Positions 44,758 to 53,464 of a stretch of DNA of 64,000 nucleotides are shown piece after piece. Positions within the stretch are counted from its first letter, which is position 1; every line of letters starts with the position of its first letter. The DNA comes from Mordavella massiliensis (GTDB lineage Bacteria; Bacillota; Clostridia; Lachnospirales; Lachnospiraceae), in NCBI RefSeq assembly GCF_016902415.1, contig NZ_JACJLV010000006.1, positions 21,244 to 85,243 on the forward strand, read 5' to 3'. The translations under genes and the position numbers were made by a program. The notes under the pieces are model-generated. The model was given only the letters and a program-made list of their open reading frames with translations, searched no databases and was not told the origin of the DNA.

Positions 44758-44802
44758 TTGGGGACGGGGGATTTCTGGAAATCCCCCGTCCCCAATTACT
44801 CT
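44751..44802. repeat. Family B palindrome, copy 2, containing both convergent stop codons
   Basis: Perfect inverted repeat, 25-bp arms (44751-44775 and 44778-44802). The core GGGGACGGGGGATTTC is identical to 9165-9228, but the outer arms read AGAGTAATT instead of ACAAAAAAGTGACC. The TAA of the deacetylase gene (44755-44757) and the TAA of glmS (44796-44798) are exact mirror images inside the arms, as is the GAG codon before each. Likely a bidirectional terminator. Confidence 0.9.
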
Positions 44803-46622
44803 ACTGTAACGGACTTTGCCAGATTTCTTGGTTTATCCACATCGCATCCGCGTCCCAGTGCGATGTAATACCCGAACAGCTGCAGTGGTATGATGGCCAG
44901 TGAGTTTGTGAAGTATTTGTTGGTCTCCGGAATGTAGATGACATAATCTGCGGCCTTTTCCACTTCGGTGTTGCCTTCTACCGTGACTGCCATGACGAAG
45001 GCTCCGCGGGTGCGGACTTCTACCATGTTGCTGATCATCTTTTTGTACAGGTTCTCCTGGGTCAGTACTGCGACCACCAGCGTGCCTTCTTCGATGAGGG
45101 AGATGGTGCCGTGCTTGAGTTCTCCTGCCGCGTAGGCCTCGGAATGGATGTAGGAGATCTCTTTGAGTTTCAGGGAGCCTTCCATGGAAATGGCCTGGTC
45201 TACGCCTCTTCCGATGAAGAAGACGTCTTTTGCGGCCAGGTAGCGGTTGGCAAACCGCTGGATATTTTCCTGGTTGTTTAGCAGCATTTCTACCTGTGCG
45301 GGCAGGGCCTGCAGGTCATCCAGCATTTCTTTTAAGCCTTCGTCGCTGATTTCTCCCCGTACATGAGCAAATTTCATGGCCAGCAGGTATACGGCGATGA
45401 GCTGCGCGGAATATGCCTTGGTGGTTGCCACAGCAATCTCCGGCCCGGCCCAGGTGTACATCACGTTGTCTGCCTCTCTGGCAATGGAGCTGCCCACTAC
45501 GTTTACGATCCCCAGCACTCTGGCGCCCCGTTTCTTGGACTCCCGCAGGGCAGCCAGTGTATCGGCCGTCTCTCCGGACTGGCTGATGACAATGACCAGG
45601 GTCCCGTCGTCCAGGATCGGATCCCGGTAGCGGAACTCGCTGGCAAGATCCACATCCACCTGGATCCGGGACAGGCCTTCAAAAATGTATTTGCTGGTGT
45701 GGCCCACGTGGGCCGCTGATCCGCAGGCGACCACCATGATCTTGCGGATCCGCCGGATCTCCTCGTTGGACATCCCCAGTTCTTCGATCTCAATCTGCCC
45801 GTTCTTGATCCTGGGCGAAAATGTATCGGTAATCGCTTTGGGCTGTTCATACATTTCTTTTAACATGAAATGCTCATAACCGCCCTTTTCCGCGGCGTTT
45901 ACATCCCAGTCGATATGCGTCACCTGCTTTTCAATAGGTTCCTCGTCTACCGTAAAGAACTCCATGGAATCTGTCGTCATCCGGACAATTTCTTCATTTT
46001 CAATAAACACCACGTCCCGGGTGTACCGAAGGACCGCCGGCACATCGGAAGCCAGGATGCTGCCGCCTTTTGTGTGTCCTACGATCAGAGGGCTGTCTTT
46101 GCGGACGGCATAAAGTTCTTCCGGGTGATCCCTGAAAATGATCCCCAGCGCATAGGAGCCTTCCATCCGGTGCATAATCTTTGTCACAGCCTCCAGGGGA
46201 TTGCCCTTGTAATAATAATCCAGCAGGTGGGCGATCACTTCCGTATCCGTCTCGGATACAAACACATACCCGTGGCGCTCCAGCTTCTTTTTCAGCTTCA
46301 GATAATTTTCAATGATCCCGTTGTGGACCACCACGATGCTCTTATCCTGGTTAAAATGCGGGTGAGCATTTACATCCGAAGGCGAACCATGGGTTGCCCA
46401 GCGGGTATGGCCGATGCCAAGGGTTCCGGGAAGGGTCTCCCCGCCATGAGTCAGTTCACTAAGCACTTTCAGCCGCCCCTTGGACTTTACCATGTCAATC
46501 TCTTCTCCATTGTAAACGGCGATCCCCGCTGAATCATAACCTCTGTATTCCAGTTTGGAAAGACCGTCCAGAAGGATGGGCGCAGCCTGTTCATTTCCGA
46601 TATATCCGACAATTCCACACAT
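44796..46622 (-). CDS. glmS: Glutamine-fructose-6-phosphate aminotransferase (isomerizing)
   Basis: A 608-residue enzyme making glucosamine-6-phosphate, the entry to peptidoglycan and amino-sugar synthesis. The N-terminal glutaminase has catalytic Cys2 (MCGIVGYIG), RGYDSAG and TRWATHG. Two SIS domains follow with CGSAAHVGH and ISQSGETADTL, and the C-terminus is KSVTVE. AAAGGAG lies before ATG 46622. No glmS ribozyme fits in the roughly 50-base leader. It ends in a family B palindrome. Confidence 0.97.
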   Translation of the reverse strand: MCGIVGYIGNEQAAPILLDGLSKLEYRGYDSAGIAVYNGEEIDMVKSKGRLKVLSELTHGGETLPGTLGIGHTRWATHGSPSDVNAHPHFNQDKSIVVVHNGIIENYLKLKKKLERHGYVFVSETDTEVIAHLLDYYYKGNPLEAVTKIMHRMEGSYALGIIFRDHPEELYAVRKDSPLIVGHTKGGSILASDVPAVLRYTRDVVFIENEEIVRMTTDSMEFFTVDEEPIEKQVTHIDWDVNAAEKGGYEHFMLKEMYEQPKAITDTFSPRIKNGQIEIEELGMSNEEIRRIRKIMVVACGSAAHVGHTSKYIFEGLSRIQVDVDLASEFRYRDPILDDGTLVIVISQSGETADTLAALRESKKRGARVLGIVNVVGSSIAREADNVMYTWAGPEIAVATTKAYSAQLIAVYLLAMKFAHVRGEISDEGLKEMLDDLQALPAQVEMLLNNQENIQRFANRYLAAKDVFFIGRGVDQAISMEGSLKLKEISYIHSEAYAAGELKHGTISLIEEGTLVVAVLTQENLYKKMISNMVEVRTRGAFVMAVTVEGNTEVEKAADYVIYIPETNKYFTNSLAIIPLQLFGYYIALGRGCDVDKPRNLAKSVTVE

Positions 46623-46679
46623 TCTTGCATACTCCTTTCATTTGTACAAAAAGCCGATATTTTTGCACTATCAACTGCT

Positions 46680-46708
46680 ATTTTAGCAAACAGAGCGCGA
46701 TCTGTAAA
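46680..46708 (-). promoter_or_regulatory. glmS promoter
   Basis: Minus strand TTTACA (46703-46708), 17 bases, TAAAAT (46680-46685). The -35 box overlaps the T-run of the preceding terminator. The resulting leader is too short for a glmS ribozyme. Confidence 0.6.
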
Positions 46709-46739
46709 GAAAAAAGAGGACGTTTTCACGCCCTCTTTT
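46705..46739 (-). terminator. Terminator of the cohesin-like gene and of the polysaccharide locus
   Basis: Minus strand AAAAGAGG with CCTCTTTT plus an inner CG pair, loop of six, then TTTTTTCTTT. It lies about 34 bases after the stop at 46773. Confidence 0.85.
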
Positions 46740-46772
46740 GGGAAATATTTTATGCATTTTTACCAAAGATCC

Positions 46773-48293
46773 CTAATCCAGATCAATGATATCTACCTTG
46801 AAGGTATCGTCCGGTTCCATATGTCCCCGCTTCTTTTTGGACTGATTGCTTAAAAGCTCGTCCAGGTCATCGATGATCTCGTCCTCGTCGTAGTCATATT
46901 CCTCATCGTCATAATCATAGTCATCCAGGTCGTCCATTTCCATGGTGCCGTAATCGTCGAAATCTTCTTCCTCGTATTCATCGAAGTCGTCAAAGTCGTC
47001 TTCCTCATCCAGATCGATCTGCGCGGTCTGGGCCGGCTTTCTCACCGCCGGTCCGCCCTTAACGGCAGACGCTTTTTTCTTGCCTTTTCCACTGTTCTTT
47101 GCAGTTCTCTGATCTTTTTCATCTTCGTCCAGATCAATGCCATACTCGTCATAAAGATCATCAAGTTCTGCATCTCTGTGATAAAGCTTGACTCTCGTCA
47201 CGATCAGTACGATCACCAGCAGGAGGAATACCGCCAGCGCAATGATCACGATAATATCCAGAAAATCCTGGATAAAGCTTAAGATCTTTCCCCAGAGTCC
47301 GCCGGGCGCGTCGCTTTTGTCGTCTGCTGCGGCAGCCGGTGCATTTTCCACATATCTCTGGTAAGTCTTATCCACCGTATCATACTGGTACATTCCCTTT
47401 TCTCCATCCGAATTCAGGGCGTACACCACATAATAATCGGCATTTTCCGTATTCTGCCATGCAGGAAATTCTTTTCCATTCAGGGTCAGCGTCGTCTCCT
47501 GGAAATCACTCGGCAGCTTCACACCGCCATCGTCCCGTAAAAGCACAATATAGCGGTCCTGTGCGATCTCTATGGATTCAAACGGGGAAAATGTGCCATT
47601 GTCATCATCATATAAGAAGAAATCCGCTTCTCCGCCGTCCACAGGCGTCAGATAAAAAGCAGACCGTCCGCTGGCTTCCTGGGTCACCACTTCACAGTTG
47701 GCTCCCTCAAACTGCTTCTCCCCTTTGACAAATCCAGCCGGAATCAGCGCGTCGGAAAATCCGCCGGTGATGGTGTACTGCACGCCATCCACTTCCACCT
47801 GTCCGCCGGATGTGGTGGTCTCCGCTCCCGTTTCGCCTTCTTCCTCTTCAATCAGAGACGGGTCGCCAGGGCCGATGCTCACAGCAGAGCTGCCGTTGGT
47901 CAGATCCAACGCATCCCCCACTGCATCCACACCGGAAGACTGGGATACCTGAATATTTGCAGTTCCTTCCTTTAAGGCCTGGAAGGTCAGGTTAAAGGAT
48001 GCTTCTGTAGAGCTGCCGCCGTCTCCGGAGATGGTCACCGTACCGTCTCCGCCGGTGGCGCTGTCTCCGCTGATGAATTTCAGCATGCTGGAATCATAGG
48101 TCAGCGTGGCTTCCACCGTATCGATCAGAACCGGAGCTGTAAACTTCGCTGTTACTTCTACTTCCGCCCCCACCGTGGTAGAGGGATCTGTAAACCGCAG
48201 CTCGCCGGACGCCGCATGGGACACCATGGAAATGCATGGGACAAACATACACACAACGGCCAGGGCCGCAAGGATTCTTCTTAATGTTCTCAT
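46773..48293 (-). CDS. Cohesin-like surface protein with membrane helix and acidic cytoplasmic tail
   Basis: A 506-residue protein. A signal peptide (1-29, ending SHAAS) is followed by a cohesin-type beta-sandwich (about 33-145; VTAKFTAPVLIDTVEATLTYDSS and FQALKEGTANIQVS), a second beta-rich extracellular region (about 165-320), one transmembrane helix (about 346-367) and a long cytoplasmic tail. The tail is first basic (GKGKKKASAVKGG) and then extremely acidic (runs of D, E and Y around 415-480). ATG 48293 has AGAGGT upstream. Cohesin domains usually bind dockerins, but no dockerin is visible. It is the last gene of the polysaccharide locus; the role is unknown. Confidence 0.75.
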   Translation of the reverse strand: MRTLRRILAALAVVCMFVPCISMVSHAASGELRFTDPSTTVGAEVEVTAKFTAPVLIDTVEATLTYDSSMLKFISGDSATGGDGTVTISGDGGSSTEASFNLTFQALKEGTANIQVSQSSGVDAVGDALDLTNGSSAVSIGPGDPSLIEEEEGETGAETTTSGGQVEVDGVQYTITGGFSDALIPAGFVKGEKQFEGANCEVVTQEASGRSAFYLTPVDGGEADFFLYDDDNGTFSPFESIEIAQDRYIVLLRDDGGVKLPSDFQETTLTLNGKEFPAWQNTENADYYVVYALNSDGEKGMYQYDTVDKTYQRYVENAPAAAADDKSDAPGGLWGKILSFIQDFLDIIVIIALAVFLLLVIVLIVTRVKLYHRDAELDDLYDEYGIDLDEDEKDQRTAKNSGKGKKKASAVKGGPAVRKPAQTAQIDLDEEDDFDDFDEYEEEDFDDYGTMEMDDLDDYDYDDEEYDYDEDEIIDDLDELLSNQSKKKRGHMEPDDTFKVDIIDLD

Positions 48294-48390
48294 GTGCTTT
48301 ACCTCTTTTTTTCTATCTATGATACACGGCCGGCACACGCTTTATGCACCAGCCGCTTTTTGCATCTGTTCTGTTGGAGTTCTCCGGCGT

Positions 48391-48681
48391 CTAGCCGGTC
48401 GGTGTAGTTCCGTCACCAGTTCCTGTACCGGTTCCGGTTCCCGTTCCTGTGCCGGTTCCAGTGCCGCCAGTTCCGCCTCCGGTATCGGTTCCGCCAGTGC
48501 CTCCGGTCCAGTCCGTTCCGCCGGTTCCACTACCGGTTCCAGTACCCGTGCCGCCGGTTCCCGTTCCGGTTCCCCAGTCGGTCGTTCCGCCGGTACCGCC
48601 AGTCCAGTCCGTTCCGCCGGTACCTGTACCTGTTCCCCAGTCCGTTGTTCCGGTGGTGCCGGTATCTCCGGTCCAGTCATA
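48391..48681 (-). repeat. Repetitive DNA coding the Gly/Thr/Asp/Trp tail of the LCP protein
   Basis: About 290 bases of imperfect short repeats (GGAACCGG, GGTACCGG and GGAACGGACTGG-like units). Codon-level variation among units shows old expansion with drift; length variation between strains would be expected. Confidence 0.8.
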
Positions 48682-49785
48682 GGTCTCTTCCGGCTCTACG
48701 TAACTGTCGCCGGTCGCCCGGTCTGCAGCCCGCACGCTGATACCGCTTTCAATCTCCTGCACTGTGCTGGAAACCGTATATCCGTCATTTCCAAACAGGA
48801 AGTTATGAAGATCCTGCACACTCTCACTTAAGGAGGTAGGGATTACCACACTTCCCACTTCATTTAATGTGTCAGTGGTATTATCCTCCGGGAAGCCTTT
48901 GGTCTCTCCCACCTTGTATTCTGTCAGATCCGCCGCATAGGAGATCATTTCTGCCAGAGTAAAGTTTGTAGAAATCTGCGGAAATACTTTATCAATGATC
49001 TTATTGATGGAAGAAATGCTCATAGACTGGGCTTTCTCCCCGATCAGCTGTAGCACGGTCCGCTGACGCTCCGCTCTGGTGAAATCTCCACCGGCCGTAT
49101 ACCGGATTCTGGCATAGGAAACTGCCTGTACGCCATTCAGATGATAATCACCCTCTACTTCCGGTTCAATCCTTTCGTAATCTGCCCCCGTTACCTTAGA
49201 AGTCTCCACGCAGTAGTTATTCATGTGAACCACTTCCTCCGCCGTCAGATGGAGATCCAGACCATCTAGCGCATCGATCACATCTACCAGCGCATTAAAG
49301 TTTACTGTCACATATTTTTCAATATTCATATCCAGATTCCGGTTCAGCATGGATACCGCTGCTTCCGGTCCCCCGAACGAATACGCGGCATTTGCCTTAT
49401 TAAAGCTTCCGTCATCCAGTTCCAGCAACGTGTCACGGAACACAGATACCAGTTTTACCTCTTTGGTCTCCCGGTTCAGGCTGGCGATCATGATTGTATC
49501 ACTCCGGTTACCCTTCCCCAGATCATTTTCCCTGGAATCCAGCCCAAACAGCGCCACATTGACGTATCCGGTCTCATGTTCTACTTCTTCTGATATGTTC
49601 AGCTTTTCTGCATCCAGTTTGGTTGTCTCAATCTTACTTAATTTGCTGGCCAGGATCACCGTACCGATTGCCAACACTGCCAGTAACGTCGAGCTCAAGA
49701 TAACAGCAATCTTTTTCCCTAATGACCAGGTAGCAAAGCCTCTTTTTCTTCTCCGCCCTCTTCGATAATGGGGTTTTCTTGCCAT
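48391..49785 (-). CDS. LytR-CpsA-Psr (LCP) family protein with Gly/Thr/Asp/Trp repeat tail
   Basis: A 464-residue membrane protein: basic N-terminus, one membrane helix (about 26-50), LCP domain (about 75-300) with NVALFGLDSRE, RSDTIMIASLN, VSVFRDTLLEL and YARIRYTAGGDFTRAERQR (substrate-phosphate arginines), then a linker and a roughly 95-residue tail made almost wholly of G and T with DW dipeptides (TDWGTGTGTGG units). LCP enzymes transfer undecaprenyl-linked glycans to peptidoglycan. The tail lies outside the cell and is encoded by repetitive DNA. A second LCP protein is encoded 1 kb upstream in the same locus. Confidence 0.9.
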   Translation of the reverse strand: MARKPHYRRGRRRKRGFATWSLGKKIAVILSSTLLAVLAIGTVILASKLSKIETTKLDAEKLNISEEVEHETGYVNVALFGLDSRENDLGKGNRSDTIMIASLNRETKEVKLVSVFRDTLLELDDGSFNKANAAYSFGGPEAAVSMLNRNLDMNIEKYVTVNFNALVDVIDALDGLDLHLTAEEVVHMNNYCVETSKVTGADYERIEPEVEGDYHLNGVQAVSYARIRYTAGGDFTRAERQRTVLQLIGEKAQSMSISSINKIIDKVFPQISTNFTLAEMISYAADLTEYKVGETKGFPEDNTTDTLNEVGSVVIPTSLSESVQDLHNFLFGNDGYTVSSTVQEIESGISVRAADRATGDSYVEPEETYDWTGDTGTTGTTDWGTGTGTGGTDWTGGTGGTTDWGTGTGTGGTGTGTGSGTGGTDWTGGTGGTDTGGGTGGTGTGTGTGTGTGTGTGDGTTPTG

Positions 49786-49839
49786 GGTCTTATTCCTTTC
49801 CTTTGTAACTCATACAATTTACGAAATCATACGTATATC

Positions 49840-49868
49840 ATCATACTCTTTTTTTCGCGAAAATTCAA
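49840..49868 (-). promoter_or_regulatory. Promoter of the first LCP gene (464 aa)
   Basis: Minus strand TTGAAT (49863-49868), 17 bases, TATGAT (49840-49845), about 55 bases before the start at 49785. Confidence 0.65.
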
Positions 49869-49885
49869 CAAAAATCCTGCTTTTT

Positions 49886-50806
49886 CTATTCCCAGTACCT
49901 GGAATTCATGCTAAGAGATTTTACAAGACACACCGGCAGCCTTTTGTAATTTTTCCCAAGCAGATATCCGGTGTATTTGGCAGCCGAATCCAGGATCAGG
50001 GAAATGATCAGCCAGGGAGTATGATTCCGGATCAGAAAACGGATCCCTTTTTGCACCATCCGGATCCCTTCTTTTTCTGATTTTACATTCTGAAAGATCT
50101 CCGGATGCTCCGCCTGCGACACTGCCAGATCAAAATTTCTGGAAAACTGCTCTCTTCTTGTATAATTATGAGAATGGATCACCTTCGCATCCGCCTCATA
50201 GGCTACAAAATATCCTTCCCGGATACATTTTGCCGCGTAAATCATATCTTCGTTAAAGATTGTCTTCTTTTCAAAGCCACCCAGCTTTTCATAAATCTGC
50301 CGGTTGTAAGCGGCGCATACATTCGAACAGAAATAAGTCTTGATTCCCAGTATCTCAAGATCAGCCGCTGATTTCAGCCTGCTGGCAGCCGGATAATTAA
50401 AGCTTCTTGTATACCGTTCCAACAGCCGGCATTCTGTTCTTGGCATCTGCCTGGCATAGGAAACCGCCACCTGGTCTTTTCCCAGAGGCCGGATCAGATT
50501 TTCAACCAGCGTCCCGTCACAGGGCAGGGCGTCCTGCGTCATGCAGATCACAATATCCGCATCCGACTTTCTGACCGCCCGGTCCCTTGTCCCGCCGTGA
50601 TCATATTCCTCCGGCAAAAGTTCCTCTGTCATCAACCGAAAACCATACGATTCTCCGGAAGGCAGTTCTCTTCCATCCTCGGTATGCATGATCCATACTG
50701 TCCGGACGGGAACCGTCTGCCGGTCCAGAAGATCCAGCAGCTTATGGAATTCTTTCCCCGGCCGGTATACCGGGATCACCACATCAATCTTTGGATTAGT
50801 ATCCAT
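49886..50806 (-). CDS. Family 2 glycosyltransferase (rhamnosyltransferase-like)
   Basis: A 306-residue GT2 enzyme: IDVVIPVYRPGKEFHKLLDLLDRQT at the N-terminus, the HGGTRDRAVRKSDADIVICMTQDALP nucleotide/metal region (TQDA in place of DxD, typical of rhamnosyltransferases), and GGFEKKTIFNEDMIYAAKCI near the catalytic base. The C-terminus has basic and hydrophobic segments suggesting membrane association. With the rfb genes in this locus, transfer of L-rhamnose is the likely activity. Its first 11 bases overlap the end of the second LCP gene, so both are translated from one message. Confidence 0.85.
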   Translation of the reverse strand: MDTNPKIDVVIPVYRPGKEFHKLLDLLDRQTVPVRTVWIMHTEDGRELPSGESYGFRLMTEELLPEEYDHGGTRDRAVRKSDADIVICMTQDALPCDGTLVENLIRPLGKDQVAVSYARQMPRTECRLLERYTRSFNYPAASRLKSAADLEILGIKTYFCSNVCAAYNRQIYEKLGGFEKKTIFNEDMIYAAKCIREGYFVAYEADAKVIHSHNYTRREQFSRNFDLAVSQAEHPEIFQNVKSEKEGIRMVQKGIRFLIRNHTPWLIISLILDSAAKYTGYLLGKNYKRLPVCLVKSLSMNSRYWE

Positions 50807-51914
50807 CTGTTTCCTCCGTGCTTTCTTCCGTTACTTCCGGATAGATACCTGTGATATAGGCGATATTATCACTGATAAATACCAGATCCTCGGTCGGCGT
50901 ATACTGCTGATCCGGGAACAGGAACTGATGAAGTTCTCTTACATTCTTTTCCAGTCCCACTGGCACCACATAGGATCCCGTATAGCCGGGAACCGATTCG
51001 GGCGTAGCCGAATCAAAAGGAAATCCCTTGCTCTCGCCCAACGTATAATCAAAGACTCCCACTGCCATCTGCAGGATCTCCGTTCCGCTTAAGCTGGTGG
51101 ATACTTCCGGCAGAACCGCGTCAATGATCTCGTTCATCTTGATAATTCCCGCATCTTTGACCTTCTCCACGATCTTGGAAATCACCAGTCTCTGCCGTTC
51201 CGTTCTGGTAAAGTCGCCACCGGCCGTGTACCGGATCCGGGCATAGGATACGGACTGAACTCCGTTCAGATGATAGGTGCCTGCCACCTCCGGCTCAATC
51301 CTCTCGTAAGACTTTCCTGTGACTTCCGAAGTCTCTACACAGTAGTTATTCATATGAACCACTTCTTCCTCCGTCATCTCAATCTCCAGACCGCCCAGCA
51401 GATCCACCACATCCGCCAGCGCCAGGAAGTTCACGCTGACATAATCCTGGATATCCAGATCCAGGTTCCGGTTCAGCATATTCACAGCTTCCTCCGGTCC
51501 TCCCTGGGCATAGGCCACATTTGCCTTATCGTAATGCTGGCCTTCCTGTCCAAGCATCGTGTCCCGGTAAACAGAAACCAGTTTTACTTCTTTTGTCTCA
51601 TTATTCAGGCTGGCCACAATGATCGTATCACTTCTGGCCGGTCCGCCGTCTTCTCCGCCTTCTCCCCTGCTGTCGGTTCCAAACAGCGCGATATTAGTAT
51701 ATCCTTCCTGGGTCCAGCCGCTGGTGTCGATGTCCAGCACTGTATGATCCATCTTTTCAAGCTTAAAGATCGCATAAGCAGCCACACTTAAACCGGCCAG
51801 GATCAAAAGTTCCAGGATCAGCACCAGGGCTCTCCTGCGTCTTCTCTTTTTCAGCCGCTTCTTTCTCTCTTCTTTCGCAAGCCGCTCTGCTCTTTTATTT
51901 CGTCTTTTCGTCAT
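50796..51914 (-). CDS. LytR-CpsA-Psr (LCP) family glycan ligase
   Basis: A 372-residue membrane protein of the same family as the 464-residue neighbour but without the repeat tail. Very basic N-terminus (KRRNKRAERLAKEERKKRLKKRRRRR), one membrane helix (about 30-52), LCP domain (about 70-300; NIALFGTDSRG, RSDTIIVASLN, VSVYRDTML, YARIRYTAGGDFTRTERQR). The two LCP domains are very alike across the core motifs, implying a local duplication. Expected role: attaching the rhamnose-containing polysaccharide to the cell wall. GGGGAAG precedes ATG 51914. Confidence 0.92.
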   Translation of the reverse strand: MTKRRNKRAERLAKEERKKRLKKRRRRRALVLILELLILAGLSVAAYAIFKLEKMDHTVLDIDTSGWTQEGYTNIALFGTDSRGEGGEDGGPARSDTIIVASLNNETKEVKLVSVYRDTMLGQEGQHYDKANVAYAQGGPEEAVNMLNRNLDLDIQDYVSVNFLALADVVDLLGGLEIEMTEEEVVHMNNYCVETSEVTGKSYERIEPEVAGTYHLNGVQSVSYARIRYTAGGDFTRTERQRLVISKIVEKVKDAGIIKMNEIIDAVLPEVSTSLSGTEILQMAVGVFDYTLGESKGFPFDSATPESVPGYTGSYVVPVGLEKNVRELHQFLFPDQQYTPTEDLVFISDNIAYITGIYPEVTEESTEETDGY

Positions 51915-51932
51915 GTCTTCCCCTTTGGTTTA

Positions 51933-53336
51933 TCAATAGGCGTTCTTGTTTATAAATCCTTTGACAAATGTCAGAATAATAATCTTTATATCCAGTCCCA
52001 GTGTCCAGTTCTCGATATAATACAGATCGTATTCAATTCGTTTGTAAATGGAAGTGTCTCCCCGATATCCGTTGACCTGGGCCCATCCGGTGATACCCGG
52101 CCTGACCTGATGCTTGATCATATACCTGGGAATCTCTTCCTTAAACTTTTCCACAAACTGCGGCCTCTCCGGCCTTGGTCCCACCAGACTCATATTTCCT
52201 TTGAGCACATTGAAGAGCTGCGGAAGTTCATCAATACTGGTTCGGCGGATAAACTTTCCTACCGGTGTGACTCTTGGGTCATTCTGAGTGGTCCATTCTC
52301 CTTTTTCCGTCTCCTCGCTCTGAACCACCATGGAACGGAATTTATACATCTTAAAGGGCCGGTTGTGAAGTCCCACCCGCTCCTGCACAAAGATCAGCGG
52401 TCCGGGGGCCGTTGCCTTAATGGCGATGGCTGTGATCAGCATCACCGGCGAAAATAAGATGATCGCCACAATGGCTCCGAAAATGTCTACGATCCGCTTC
52501 AACCAACGGTTCAGAGGATCATTTAACGGCACCCGGCGGATATTCACCACCGGAAGCCCCTGAATATCTTCTGTATAGGCTCTGCTTGGGATCACCTTGT
52601 TGTAATCCGGCACGAATTTTGTGTGCACGCCAGATTTCTCACACATCTTTACAATGCGCTCCAGCTTGTGATATTCCGCAAGGCCAAGGGTGATAATAAT
52701 TTCGTCCAGACGGTTCTGAGGAAGAATGATCTCCAGATTGTCAATCCGTCCCAGCACCTTTACCCCTTTGTATTCTGTGGCTCTTGGCACGTTATCCGCA
52801 AGAATGCCCCGGATCTGGTACCCCCACTCCGGATTCTGGCGGACACGGTCAATATACTCCTCCGCCGCACGGCTGTACCCGACCAGGAGCACATGCTTCT
52901 GATTGTAGCCTTTGCTCCGCATCTTCCGAAGGGCAATACGGATCAGATTCCGGGCCAGCACCTCCAGAAATACGTTTAACGCGTAGAAAATAAAAATCAT
53001 CAATCGTGAAAAATCCGACTGATGGCGGAAATACAGGATCAGTATGAATGCCAGAAGGCCGATGGTGTTGGCCTGAAGGACATTCCACGCCTCCAGTCTC
53101 CTTCCACGCATCCGGCGCGGCACATATAATTGAAAGATATAATATAACAACAGATATCCCGGCACAATGAACACCAGGGCCATCATATAGGCCCGCAGCG
53201 ACAAAAACCAGGGATCCAGTTCAAAAATCCCGCTCTTAAACCGCAGATACCATGCCAGCACATAGGAGATCACGATCACGATTCCGTCTATCGCGACCTG
53301 CAGCCGGTTCAAAAGCGGTTGATTTTCACGTATCAA
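51933..53336 (-). CDS. Undecaprenyl-phosphate sugar phosphotransferase (polyisoprenyl-phosphate hexose-1-P transferase)
   Basis: A 467-residue priming enzyme. It has about five N-terminal helices (20-150), a CoA-binding-like Rossmann domain (about 145-245; [17 protein letters not shown]), a re-entrant helix ([25 protein letters not shown]) and the C-terminal bacterial sugar transferase domain ([66 protein letters not shown]). It puts a hexose-1-phosphate on undecaprenyl phosphate to start each repeat unit. The start is a TTG at 53336: no ATG fits the family's N-terminus. It has its own promoter. Confidence 0.92.
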   Translation of the reverse strand: MIRENQPLLNRLQVAIDGIVIVISYVLAWYLRFKSGIFELDPWFLSLRAYMMALVFIVPGYLLLYYIFQLYVPRRMRGRRLEAWNVLQANTIGLLAFILILYFRHQSDFSRLMIFIFYALNVFLEVLARNLIRIALRKMRSKGYNQKHVLLVGYSRAAEEYIDRVRQNPEWGYQIRGILADNVPRATEYKGVKVLGRIDNLEIILPQNRLDEIIITLGLAEYHKLERIVKMCEKSGVHTKFVPDYNKVIPSRAYTEDIQGLPVVNIRRVPLNDPLNRWLKRIVDIFGAIVAIILFSPVMLITAIAIKATAPGPLIFVQERVGLHNRPFKMYKFRSMVVQSEETEKGEWTTQNDPRVTPVGKFIRRTSIDELPQLFNVLKGNMSLVGPRPERPQFVEKFKEEIPRYMIKHQVRPGITGWAQVNGYRGDTSIYKRIEYDLYYIENWTLGLDIKIIILTFVKGFINKNAY

Positions 53337-53389
53337 AACTTCATCAACTCCGAAATGATTTCGTAATACTTTTGTAACATACTCAATTT

Positions 53390-53418
53390 ATCATACATTA
53401 TTTTGCGCTGATACGCAA
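53390..53418 (-). promoter_or_regulatory. Promoter of the priming sugar transferase gene
   Basis: Minus strand TTGCGT (53413-53418), 17 bases, TATGAT (53390-53395), with a leader of about 50 bases. It lies in the 128-base gap between two glycosyltransferase genes, so the locus has at least two transcripts. Confidence 0.65.
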
Positions 53419-53464
53419 GAAAAACACTACATTCTGTATTATTTTTAAGAGAATAATAAGTTTT

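Noticed and set aside
46623..46708. glmS ribozyme
   Set aside because: The leader between promoter and start is about 50 bases, too short, and no double-pseudoknot core is visible.
48391..48690. Short spaced repeats resembling a CRISPR array
   Set aside because: The repeats are in frame within the LCP gene, lack unique spacers of constant length and encode a Gly/Thr/Asp-Trp tail.
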